Source: Actinomycetes bacterium (GTDB taxonomy: Bacteria; Actinomycetota; Actinomycetes; Actinomycetales; Cellulomonadaceae). From it: a stretch of 6,238 nt of DNA. The stretch lies in contig JAEWEI010000375.1 of NCBI GenBank assembly GCA_023389545.1, forward strand, positions 1-6,238. Reading direction: 5' to 3'. Below are positions 1 to 5,403 of the stretch, piece after piece (positions within the stretch are counted from its first letter, which is position 1; each line of letters opens with the position of its first letter). The position numbers and the translations under genes are program-made. The notes beneath the pieces are model-generated. The model made no database searches. It had not been told where the DNA came from and saw only the letters and a list, made by a program, of their open reading frames with translations.

Positions 1-398
1 TGCTGGTGCTCTCGGTCGACGCGCGCCGTGTGACGGGCGACGTCCGCACCGATTCGGGCTACGAGGTGACGACCCACGGCGGCCGCACCGGCACCGGGAT
101 CGACGCCGTCGAGTGGGCCGCGCGCGCTGCCGAGCTCGGCGCCGGGGAGATCCTGCTGAACTCGATGGACGCGGACGGCACCACGGCGGGCTTTGACCTG
201 GACATGCTCCGCGACGTGCGCCGGGAGGTCCGGGTGCCGTTGATCGCCAGCGGGGGAGCGGGCACTCCCGAGCACTTCGCGGAGGCGGCGCGCGCGGGCG
301 CGGACGCCGTCCTGGCGGCGAGCGTGTTCCACTTCGGCACGCTCAAGGTGGCCCAGGTCAAGGACCACCTGCGGGCCGCCGGAATCACCGTTCGCTAG
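1..398 (+). CDS. hisF: Imidazole glycerol phosphate synthase cyclase subunit HisF (3' part)
   Basis: This is the C-terminal half of HisF, the (beta/alpha)8-barrel subunit. It uses ammonia delivered by HisH to convert PRFAR into imidazole glycerol phosphate and AICAR in cytoplasmic histidine synthesis. The reading frame enters from the left edge (first full codon at base 3) and ends at TAG 396-398, leaving about 131 residues of a protein usually near 250-260. Visible family motifs are SVDARR (its Asp, codon 18-20, aligns with catalytic Asp130 of Thermotoga HisF), [29 protein letters not shown], and the phosphate-binding segments LIASGGAG and AASVFHFG. The C-terminal end matches the family, with no truncation. 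The gene converges on the minus-strand neighbour 16 bp downstream. Identification is secure; only the 5' part is missing, because of the window edge. Confidence 0.97.
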   Translation, partial: LVLSVDARRVTGDVRTDSGYEVTTHGGRTGTGIDAVEWAARAAELGAGEILLNSMDADGTTAGFDLDMLRDVRREVRVPLIASGGAGTPEHFAEAARAGADAVLAASVFHFGTLKVAQVKDHLRAAGITVR

Positions 399-414
399 GA
401 CGCGCGACTGGGCC
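399..414. other. Convergent hisF / TIGR03085 gap, no terminator seen
   Basis: Only 16 bases separate the hisF stop codon from the stop codon of the minus-strand gene. I find no GC stem followed by a T-tract on either strand here. The two transcripts must either overlap at their 3' ends or terminate by another route, such as Rho. Confidence 0.6.
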
Positions 415-1065
415 TCAGCCGCCGGGCAGCGTGACACGCATCGCGTCGACCGCGTGCGGGGCGCCGTCGAGGGCCACCTGTGCGGCCGCGCCGCGCCCGA
501 AGACGTGCAGCACCAGCTCCGAGACGGCGCCGCGCACCACCACCGTGCCCTGGTCGCCGGTGGGCCTGCGCACCGCGCGCCGCACACCGTCGGGCCGCAC
601 GAGCACGACGCCGGCGCCGGAACGCCGGTAGGCGAGCGGCGCCATCCGCAGCAGGTGGCGCCACAGCGCGTCGGTGCGGGCGGCGTCGAGCACGCGGGGC
701 TCGGCGCCGCCGCCGCCGCGGCGCACGTCCTCGGTGTGGACGAAGAACTCCAGCACGTTGGCGGCGTCGCCGGCCCAGCCCAGCGGGTGCCAACGGCGCG
801 GGCCTTGCGCGATCTGCGCGAGGAGGGAGTCGAACCCGTGGGCGGTGGCGCCCAGCGCGGCGGCGTCCTCGATGGCCTGGTCGGCGCGCCCCGCGAGCGG
901 GCCGCCCCCGAGGCCGGCGGGCACGACGAGCGAGCGCTCCCGCAGCACGACGTGCGCGGCCAGGTGGCGGCTGCGCCATCCGTCGCACAGCGTGGGCGCG
1001 TCTGGCCCGACGTCGGACAGGGCCTGGACCAGGTCTGCGCGCTCGAGCGCGTGCCACGTCGTCAT
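415..1065 (-). CDS. TIGR03085-family putative metal-binding protein (maleylpyruvate isomerase/DinB-like)
   Basis: This 216-residue protein looks like the actinobacterial TIGR03085 family, in the superfamily of mycothiol-dependent maleylpyruvate isomerase (MDMPI) and DinB-like four-helix bundles. Visible motifs are PTLCDGWRSRHLAAHVVLRER (residues about 24-44), a central FFVHTEDVRR, and a C-terminal GAVSELVLHVFGR. In Corynebacterium MDMPI the metal is held by His52, Glu144 and His148; here His38 and the pair Glu106/His110, with the same ExxxH spacing, are the likely equivalents. A cytoplasmic metal- or thiol-dependent role is inferred; substrate and function are unknown for this family. I chose the ATG at 1063-1065, which has a weak GGGA 10 bases upstream. 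An in-frame GTG at 1084-1086 would add seven residues (MTWDDAR). The gene converges with hisF and diverges from the ABC operon. A GC-only run near 706-722 encodes four glycines. There is no signal peptide or membrane segment. Confidence 0.85.
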   Translation of the reverse strand: MTTWHALERADLVQALSDVGPDAPTLCDGWRSRHLAAHVVLRERSLVVPAGLGGGPLAGRADQAIEDAAALGATAHGFDSLLAQIAQGPRRWHPLGWAGDAANVLEFFVHTEDVRRGGGGAEPRVLDAARTDALWRHLLRMAPLAYRRSGAGVVLVRPDGVRRAVRRPTGDQGTVVVRGAVSELVLHVFGRGAAAQVALDGAPHAVDAMRVTLPGG

Positions 1066-1119
1066 GCGCGCATCGTCCCACGTCACGGGCCCTCGCGGGC
1101 TGCTGTCGGCGCCCCGTGA

Positions 1120-1129
1120 GAGGATCCTC
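1120..1129. repeat. Perfect 10-bp palindrome GAGGATCCTC
   Basis: The ten bases GAGGATCCTC read the same on both strands and are centred about 31-36 bases upstream of the ABC gene start, inside the divergent region. Symmetry stops at the next base on each side. It could be half of an operator for a dimeric regulator, or chance, since it is short and GC-rich. It also overlaps the only -10-like hexamer. Confidence 0.3.
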
Positions 1130-1147
1130 AGACCCCACCAGCCCCAT

Positions 1148-1154
1148 GGAAGGA
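1148..1154 (+). promoter_or_regulatory. Ribosome-binding site fixing the GTG start of the first ABC gene
   Basis: GGAAGGA lies five bases before the GTG at 1160-1162. It is a strong Shine-Dalgarno match and decides the start: the open frame continues hundreds of bases further upstream with no ribosome-binding site, and that upstream part lies antisense to the TIGR03085 gene. Confidence 0.8.
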
Positions 1155-1159
1155 CCGTT

Positions 1160-3043
1160 GTGCCCGCGCGCCCCGCTGCACCGCGTCAGGTCGCGCTGAC
1201 CGGATCCCTGGCCCGACGATCCGCGCTCCTCCTGTGGCGGGGCATCACGTCCCAGCCGCGCACGTACGTGCTGGCCATCGGCACGTCGGCGCTGTTCGGC
1301 GCGTCGACAGTGGCGGTGAGCAGCGTCCTGGGCGTGGTCACGGACGACGTGGTGGTTCCCGCGCTCGGCGGCTCGGTGGAGGCGCGCGGGCGGATCTGGC
1401 TCGCAGGGCTCGCGCTCGCCGCGGTCGCGGTCACCCTGGCGCTCAGCGTGGCAGGCCGCCGCGTGTTCGCGGGCATGGGCGTCGCCGACCAACAGGCGGG
1501 GTTCCGGGCCAAGGTCACCCGCCAGTACCTGCGGCTGCCGATGTCGTGGCACCGGCGCCACCCGACGGGCCAACTGCTGTCGAACGCCAACGCCGATGTC
1601 GAGGCCGCGACGTCCGTGTTCAACCCGCTGCCGTTCGCGCTGGGCGTCGTGGTGATGATCGGAGTCGCGGCGGTGCAGCTCCTGCGCACCGATGTGTGGC
1701 TCGCACTGGCGGCCCTGGTCGTGCTGCCACTGGCCATGGTCGCGAACGTCCTCTTCGAGCGCAGGATGTCGCCGGCCGTCACCCGCGCCCAGCAGCTCCG
1801 GGCCGAGGTCTCGGACATCGCGCACGAGAGCTTCGAGGGCGCCCTGCTGGTCAAGTCTCTCGGCGCGGAGGACCGCGAGGAGCGACGGTTCACGGCGAGC
1901 GCACAGACGCTGCGCGACGCGAACATCCGGGTCGGGGTGATCCGCGCGTTCTTCGACCCGACCATCGACGCGCTGCCGGGCCTGGGGACGCTGCTCCTGC
2001 TGCTGGTCGGCGCGGCACGGGCCGCCGAGGGCGCCGTGAGCACCGGCGACATCGTCTCGGCCGCCTACCTGCTGACGTTGATGGCGGTGCCCGTGCGCGC
2101 GTTCGGGTGGGTGCTGGGCGACCTGCCGCGCGCGCTCGTCGGCCATGACCGCGTCGCGCGGGTCCTCGACTCGCGCAGCACGCTGGAGCCGGGCGACGGC
2201 GGCCTGCCGCGCACCGCGGAGGGCGCGCGCGTGACGCTGCGGGACGTGGGCGTGCGCGTGCCGTCCGGCAGCGGCTCCGCCGAGCTGCTGGCCGGCGTCG
2301 ACCTCGAGCTCGCGCCCGGCCGCACCATCGCCCTCGTGGGCCCCACCGGCTCCGGCAAGACGACGCTGGCCTCGATGCTGAGCCGGCTGATCGACCCGTC
2401 GAGCGGCGCGGTCGAGATCGACGGCTGCGACCTGCGCTCGTTGCGCGCGGACGCGATCACCTCCCAGGTGGCGCTCGTGGCGCAGACGACGTTCGTGTTC
2501 GAGGACACGGTGCGCGGCAACGTCACGCTGGCGGACGTCGACGAGCCCGGGGCTCCGAGCGACGACGAGGTCTGGGCGGCACTGCGGCTGGCCCGGGTGG
2601 ACGACGTGGTCCGGGCGCTGCCCGGCGGCCTGGACGCGCCCCTCGGCGAGCGCGGGTCGAACCTCTCGGGCGGCCAGCGCCAGCGGCTCGCGCTGGCCCG
2701 AGCGCTCGTGCGCCGGCCCCGGCTGCTCGTGCTCGACGATGCGACCTCGGCCGTCGACCCGGGCGTCGAGCAGCAGATTCTCACCGGGCTCCGCGCGGGC
2801 GCCATCGAGGGAGCCGCGTCGCCGACGGTGCTGATGGTCGCCTACCGCATGTCCTCGGTGAGCCTCGCCGACGAGGTGGTGCACCTCGAGGGCGGCCGGG
2901 TGGTCGACCGGGGCACGCATGCCGAGCTGCTGGCCCGCGACCCCGGGTACCGGGAGCTCGCCACCGCCTACGAGCAGGAGTCGGCGCGCCGCGCGGCCGA
3001 GCTGGACGAGGCCGCCGAGCTGCCGACCGGAGGGCCCCGATGA
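1160..3043 (+). CDS. ABC exporter half-transporter, degenerate-ATPase subunit
   Basis: This 627-residue protein fuses an exporter-type membrane domain to an ATPase domain in the cytoplasmic membrane (type IV/ABCB-like). Hydrophobic segments lie at about residues 36-60, 78-100, 154-174, 178-199, 272-290 and 296-320. The ATPase domain spans about 355-600: Walker A GPTGSGKTT at 394-402 (Lys400), Q-loop Gln442, signature LSGGQ at 502-506, Walker B ending LVLDD, H-loop region VAYRMSS. Three key residues differ from a canonical ATPase: Asp527 stands where the catalytic Glu should be, Tyr562 replaces the H-loop His, and Val367 sits where the A-loop aromatic is expected. Signature and Walker A are intact. 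It is therefore the degenerate partner of a heterodimer with the next gene, whose start overlaps its stop (ATGA). An acidic, Ala-rich tail follows the ATPase domain. The start is GTG 1160. The family resembles multidrug/lipid exporters (MdlAB- or TM287/288-like); the substrate is unknown. Confidence 0.92.
   Translation: MPARPAAPRQVALTGSLARRSALLLWRGITSQPRTYVLAIGTSALFGASTVAVSSVLGVVTDDVVVPALGGSVEARGRIWLAGLALAAVAVTLALSVAGRRVFAGMGVADQQAGFRAKVTRQYLRLPMSWHRRHPTGQLLSNANADVEAATSVFNPLPFALGVVVMIGVAAVQLLRTDVWLALAALVVLPLAMVANVLFERRMSPAVTRAQQLRAEVSDIAHESFEGALLVKSLGAEDREERRFTASAQTLRDANIRVGVIRAFFDPTIDALPGLGTLLLLLVGAARAAEGAVSTGDIVSAAYLLTLMAVPVRAFGWVLGDLPRALVGHDRVARVLDSRSTLEPGDGGLPRTAEGARVTLRDVGVRVPSGSGSAELLAGVDLELAPGRTIALVGPTGSGKTTLASMLSRLIDPSSGAVEIDGCDLRSLRADAITSQVALVAQTTFVFEDTVRGNVTLADVDEPGAPSDDEVWAALRLARVDDVVRALPGGLDAPLGERGSNLSGGQRQRLALARALVRRPRLLVLDDATSAVDPGVEQQILTGLRAGAIEGAASPTVLMVAYRMSSVSLADEVVHLEGGRVVDRGTHAELLARDPGYRELATAYEQESARRAAELDEAAELPTGGPR
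3029..3034 (+). promoter_or_regulatory. Ribosome-binding site of the second ABC gene, inside the first
   Basis: GGAGGG sits five bases before the ATG at 3040, within the last codons of the upstream gene. Together with the ATGA overlap of stop and start it indicates translational coupling, which fits equal production of two subunits of one complex. Confidence 0.75.
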
Positions 3044-4893
3044 CCGCCCCCGCCACCACCGAGCCGACCACCTCGGCGCCTGCCGCGCCGGATCAGGGCG
3101 CGCACCGCATCGGCGCGTCGACGCTGGGCGTCTGGGGCACCCTGCGCCGCGGGGCGCAGGTCTCCCCGGAGCTGCTCGACGGCATCGCGCTGACGCTGCT
3201 GCTCGCGCTGCTCGCCGCGGCCGGGCGGATCGTGGTGCCGATCGCGGTGCAGCAGACCATCGACACGGGCATCCTGGCCGACGGTGGCCCCGACACGAGG
3301 CGGGTGGCGACGCTCGTGGCCCTGGCGGTGGCGGGGCTGCTCGCCGGCGCCGCCTGCTCGGCACTGGTCAACGTGCGGCTGTTCCGCGCCAGCGAGCGCG
3401 GGCTGCTGGCCCTGCGGGTGCGGGCCTTCCGGCACGTGCACGACCTGTCGGTGCTGACCCAGAACACCGAGCGACGCGGGTCGCTCGTCTCGCGCGTGAC
3501 CTCGGACGTCGACACCATCTCGATGTTCGTGCAGTGGGGCGGCATCATGCTGCTCGTCTCGCTGCTGCAGCTCACCGTCGCGACAGTGCTCATGGCCGTC
3601 TACTCCTGGCAGCTGACGATCCTGGTCTGGCTGTGCTTCCTGCCGCTGATGGTGGCGCTCGGCCCGCTGCAGAAGCGCGTCAACGCCGCGTACACGGCGG
3701 TGCGCGAGCAGATCGGCGCCATGCTCGGCGCCATCTCCGAGGCCGTCGTGGGCGCGGAGACCATCCGCGCCTACGGGGTGCAGGCCCGCACACAGCGCAA
3801 GATCGACCGCGCGATCCGCGGCACGCGCAACGCGATGGTGCGCGCGCAGAACACCGTCGCCCTCGTGTTCTCCAGCGGAGTGCTGGTGGCGAACCTCGTG
3901 CTCGCCGCCGTCGTGGTGGGCGGCACCTATCTGGGCATCGCGGGCGACCTGAGCGTCGGGCGGCTGCTGGCCTTCCTGTTCCTGGTCCAGCTCTTCACCG
4001 GGCCCGTCCAGATGGCCACCGAGGTGCTCAACGAGCTGCAGAACGCGGTGGCGGGCTGGCGCCGCGTGCTGGCCGTCATCGAGACGCCGGTCACGGTCGT
4101 CGACGCCGGCCCCGACGCGCCGCGGTCCCCGCGGGGCCCGGCGGCCGTCACGCTGCGCGACGTGGGCTTCGCCTACCCTGGCGGCCCGCCCGTGCTGGAC
4201 GGCGTGGACCTCGAGCTGCCCGCGGGCGCCTCCGTGGCGGTGGTCGGCGCGACCGGCTCGGGGAAGACCACGATGGCCAAGCTCGTCGGGCGCCTTATGG
4301 ACCCGACCTCGGGCCAGGTGCTCCTCGACGGGGTGGACGTTCGCGGGATCGGCCTGGCGAACCTGCGTGAGCGGGTCGTGATGGTGCCCCAGGAGGGGTT
4401 CCTGTTCGACACGACGCTCGGGGAGAACATCGCGCTGGGGATGCGCGGCGTGGACGTGCCCGCCCCGGAGGTGTGGGAGCCCGCCGCTCGCGCGGCCCTG
4501 GTCGAGCTGGGGCTGGGCGAGTGGCTCGACGAGCTCCCGCAGGGGCTGCGGACGCCCGTGGGCCAGCGCGGTGAGTCGTTGTCGGCGGGGGAGCGCCAGC
4601 TCGTCGCGCTGGCCCGCGCCCACCTGGCCGGCGCCGACCTGCTCGTGCTTGACGAGGCCACCTCGGCGGTCGACCCAGCCACGGAGGTGCGCATCGCGCG
4701 GGCGCTGCGCTCGCTGACCCGGGGCCGCAGCACGCTCACGATCGCGCACCGGCTGTCCACCGCCGAGGCGGCTGACCTCGTGGTGGTGGTCGACGCGGGC
4801 GAGGTCGTCGAGGTGGGCACCCACCATGAGCTCGTCGCACGCGGCGGCTCCTACGCCGGAATGCACGCGAGCTGGGTGTCCCAGACCCGCTGA
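3040..4893 (+). CDS. ABC exporter half-transporter, catalytically canonical subunit
   Basis: This 617-residue membrane-ATPase fusion is the partner of the preceding gene. A hydrophilic Ala/Thr/Pro-rich leader of about 45 residues precedes hydrophobic segments at about 47-72, 88-112, 163-184, 190-208, 276-300 and 303-325. ATPase motifs are: A-loop Tyr379 (GFAYP), Walker A GATGSGKTT at 403-411 (Lys409), Q-loop Gln451, signature LSAGE at 514-518, Walker B LLVLDE with catalytic Glu539, and H-loop His570 (IAHRLST). The catalytic residues are complete, but the signature departs from LSGGQ. In a head-to-tail dimer its Walker A and Glu539 would face the intact LSGGQ of the partner (hydrolytic site), while its LSAGE faces the partner's altered residues (degenerate site). 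An export role at the cytoplasmic membrane is predicted; the cargo cannot be deduced. It is co-transcribed with the upstream gene (4-base overlap), and hisI follows after 57 bases. Confidence 0.93.
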   Translation: MTAPATTEPTTSAPAAPDQGAHRIGASTLGVWGTLRRGAQVSPELLDGIALTLLLALLAAAGRIVVPIAVQQTIDTGILADGGPDTRRVATLVALAVAGLLAGAACSALVNVRLFRASERGLLALRVRAFRHVHDLSVLTQNTERRGSLVSRVTSDVDTISMFVQWGGIMLLVSLLQLTVATVLMAVYSWQLTILVWLCFLPLMVALGPLQKRVNAAYTAVREQIGAMLGAISEAVVGAETIRAYGVQARTQRKIDRAIRGTRNAMVRAQNTVALVFSSGVLVANLVLAAVVVGGTYLGIAGDLSVGRLLAFLFLVQLFTGPVQMATEVLNELQNAVAGWRRVLAVIETPVTVVDAGPDAPRSPRGPAAVTLRDVGFAYPGGPPVLDGVDLELPAGASVAVVGATGSGKTTMAKLVGRLMDPTSGQVLLDGVDVRGIGLANLRERVVMVPQEGFLFDTTLGENIALGMRGVDVPAPEVWEPAARAALVELGLGEWLDELPQGLRTPVGQRGESLSAGERQLVALARAHLAGADLLVLDEATSAVDPATEVRIARALRSLTRGRSTLTIAHRLSTAEAADLVVVVDAGEVVEVGTHHELVARGGSYAGMHASWVSQTR

Positions 4894-4895
4894 GC

Positions 4896-4910
4896 GTCCG
4901 GGCGTCGGAC
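4896..4910 (+). repeat. Small hairpin just after the ABC stop codon
   Basis: GTCCG, a five-base loop GGCGT, and CGGAC form a perfect 5-bp stem starting two bases after the TGA at 4891-4893. No T-run follows, so it is not a standard intrinsic terminator. It may be a weak terminator or an RNA-end stabiliser, or chance. Confidence 0.3.
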
Positions 4911-4923
4911 CGCGCGACCAGCG

Positions 4924-4939
4924 CCCACGCCCGCGTGGG
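4924..4939 (+). repeat. GC-rich hairpin overlapping the hisI ribosome-binding region
   Basis: CCCACG at 4924-4929 pairs perfectly with CGTGGG at 4934-4939 across a four-base loop CCCG; one further C-G pair is possible inside. The right arm contains the GGG of GGGAAGA (4937-4943), the best Shine-Dalgarno candidate for hisI, so folding would partly hide it. There is no T-tract after the stem, which argues against a plain terminator. Confidence 0.45.
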
Positions 4940-4943
4940 AAGA
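4937..4943 (+). promoter_or_regulatory. Likely ribosome-binding site of hisI, or -10-like box of a leaderless start
   Basis: GGGAAGA ends seven bases before the GTG at 4951, a good spacing for a Shine-Dalgarno. The overlapping GAAGAT (4939-4944) could instead be a -10 element placed so that transcription begins at the GTG itself, as in leaderless actinobacterial mRNAs, but it matches TANNNT only partly and no -35 is evident. The ribosome-binding reading is preferred. Confidence 0.45.
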
Positions 4944-4950
4944 TCCAGGG

Positions 4951-5403
4951 GTGCCCGCAACGACCCCGCCCGCCACGAACCCGACACCCGGAACCGGCCT
5001 CGACCCGGCCGTGGCAGCGCGCTTGCGCCGTGACGCCGCTGGCCTCGTCGCCGCGGTGGTGCAGCAGCACGACACCGGCGAGGTGCTCATGGTCGGCTGG
5101 ATGGACGACGAGGCGCTGCGCCGCACGCTGACCTCGGGCCGGGTCACGTTCTGGAGCCGGTCGCGCCAGGAGTACTGGCGCAAGGGCGACACGTCCGGCC
5201 ACGCCCAGTACGTGAAGTCCGTCAGCCTGGACTGCGACGGTGACGCGCTGCTCGTGCGCGTCGACCAGGTCGGCGCGGCCTGCCACACGGGCACGCGCAC
5301 CTGCTTCGAGGCGGGCGGCGACCTGCCCGCCGTCGTGGGCTGGCGCCCGGAGCCGGACGCCGAGAGCACACTCCCCACCCCGCCCCACCCTCGAGGAGCA
5401 TGA
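4951..5403 (+). CDS. hisI: Phosphoribosyl-AMP cyclohydrolase
   Basis: HisI opens the purine ring of phosphoribosyl-AMP to give ProFAR, the third step of histidine synthesis, in the cytoplasm. The 150-residue protein shows the full family core: [14 protein letters not shown] (43-56), [18 protein letters not shown] (67-84), DCDGD (94-98) and CHTGTRTCF (111-119). By homology with the Methanothermobacter enzyme, Asp94, Asp96 and Asp98 would bind magnesium, and Cys95, Cys111 and Cys118 zinc at the dimer interface; all are present. It is monofunctional, with no HisE pyrophosphohydrolase domain, as is usual in actinobacteria. The first 18 or so residues are a Pro/Thr-rich extension, and the last 20 are a Pro-rich tail without motifs. 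The start is GTG 4951, supported by spacing from GGGAAGA. The stop TGA overlaps the trpE start, so the two are probably co-translated. Confidence 0.97.
   Translation: MPATTPPATNPTPGTGLDPAVAARLRRDAAGLVAAVVQQHDTGEVLMVGWMDDEALRRTLTSGRVTFWSRSRQEYWRKGDTSGHAQYVKSVSLDCDGDALLVRVDQVGAACHTGTRTCFEAGGDLPAVVGWRPEPDAESTLPTPPHPRGA
5393..5398 (+). promoter_or_regulatory. Ribosome-binding site of trpE, inside the hisI 3' end
   Basis: GAGGAG ends four bases before the ATG at 5403 and only one base before the in-frame ATG at 5400. The spacing favours the second ATG as the trpE start, giving a TGATG stop/start overlap with hisI. Confidence 0.65.

Larger units (their letters stand above)
1066..1159. promoter_or_regulatory. 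Divergent intergenic region, presumed to hold both promoters
   Basis: This 94-bp stretch separates the start of the minus-strand TIGR03085 gene from the start of the plus-strand ABC gene. By position it must carry, or lie next to, promoters for both directions. No convincing -35/-10 pair is visible; the best plus-strand -10-like hexamer is GAGGAT at 1120-1125, a poor match to the actinobacterial TANNNT. It contains a 10-bp perfect palindrome at 1120-1129 and the ribosome-binding site of the ABC gene at its right end. The promoter role is inferred from gene arrangement only. Confidence 0.4.

Noticed and set aside
706..727. GCC/GCG-rich run with a 7-bp inverted repeat inside the TIGR03085 gene
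   Set aside because: It is simple-sequence codon usage for four glycines between two conserved parts of the protein, and the symmetry follows from the low complexity.
674..1159. Upstream extension of the first ABC gene's open frame
   Set aside because: This part lies antisense to the TIGR03085 gene, lacks membrane-protein character and has no ribosome-binding site. The GTG at 1160 has a strong one.
1146..1199. Short 17-codon open frame (ATG at 1146) overlapping the ABC start, as a possible regulatory leader peptide
   Set aside because: There is no ribosome-binding site in front of its ATG, and that ATG overlaps the Shine-Dalgarno of the ABC gene. No codon run suggests attenuation.
395..3364. 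Minus-strand open frame of 989 codons antisense to the first ABC gene
   Set aside because: It is composed mainly of Arg, Ala, Gly, Pro and His, the signature of a GC-rich shadow frame. It overlaps clearly recognisable genes on both strands and has no domain motif.
4951..5403. HisI as a HisI-HisE fusion
   Set aside because: The protein ends about 30 residues after the zinc-binding CHTG segment. No HisE domain or its motifs follow, and trpE begins at once.
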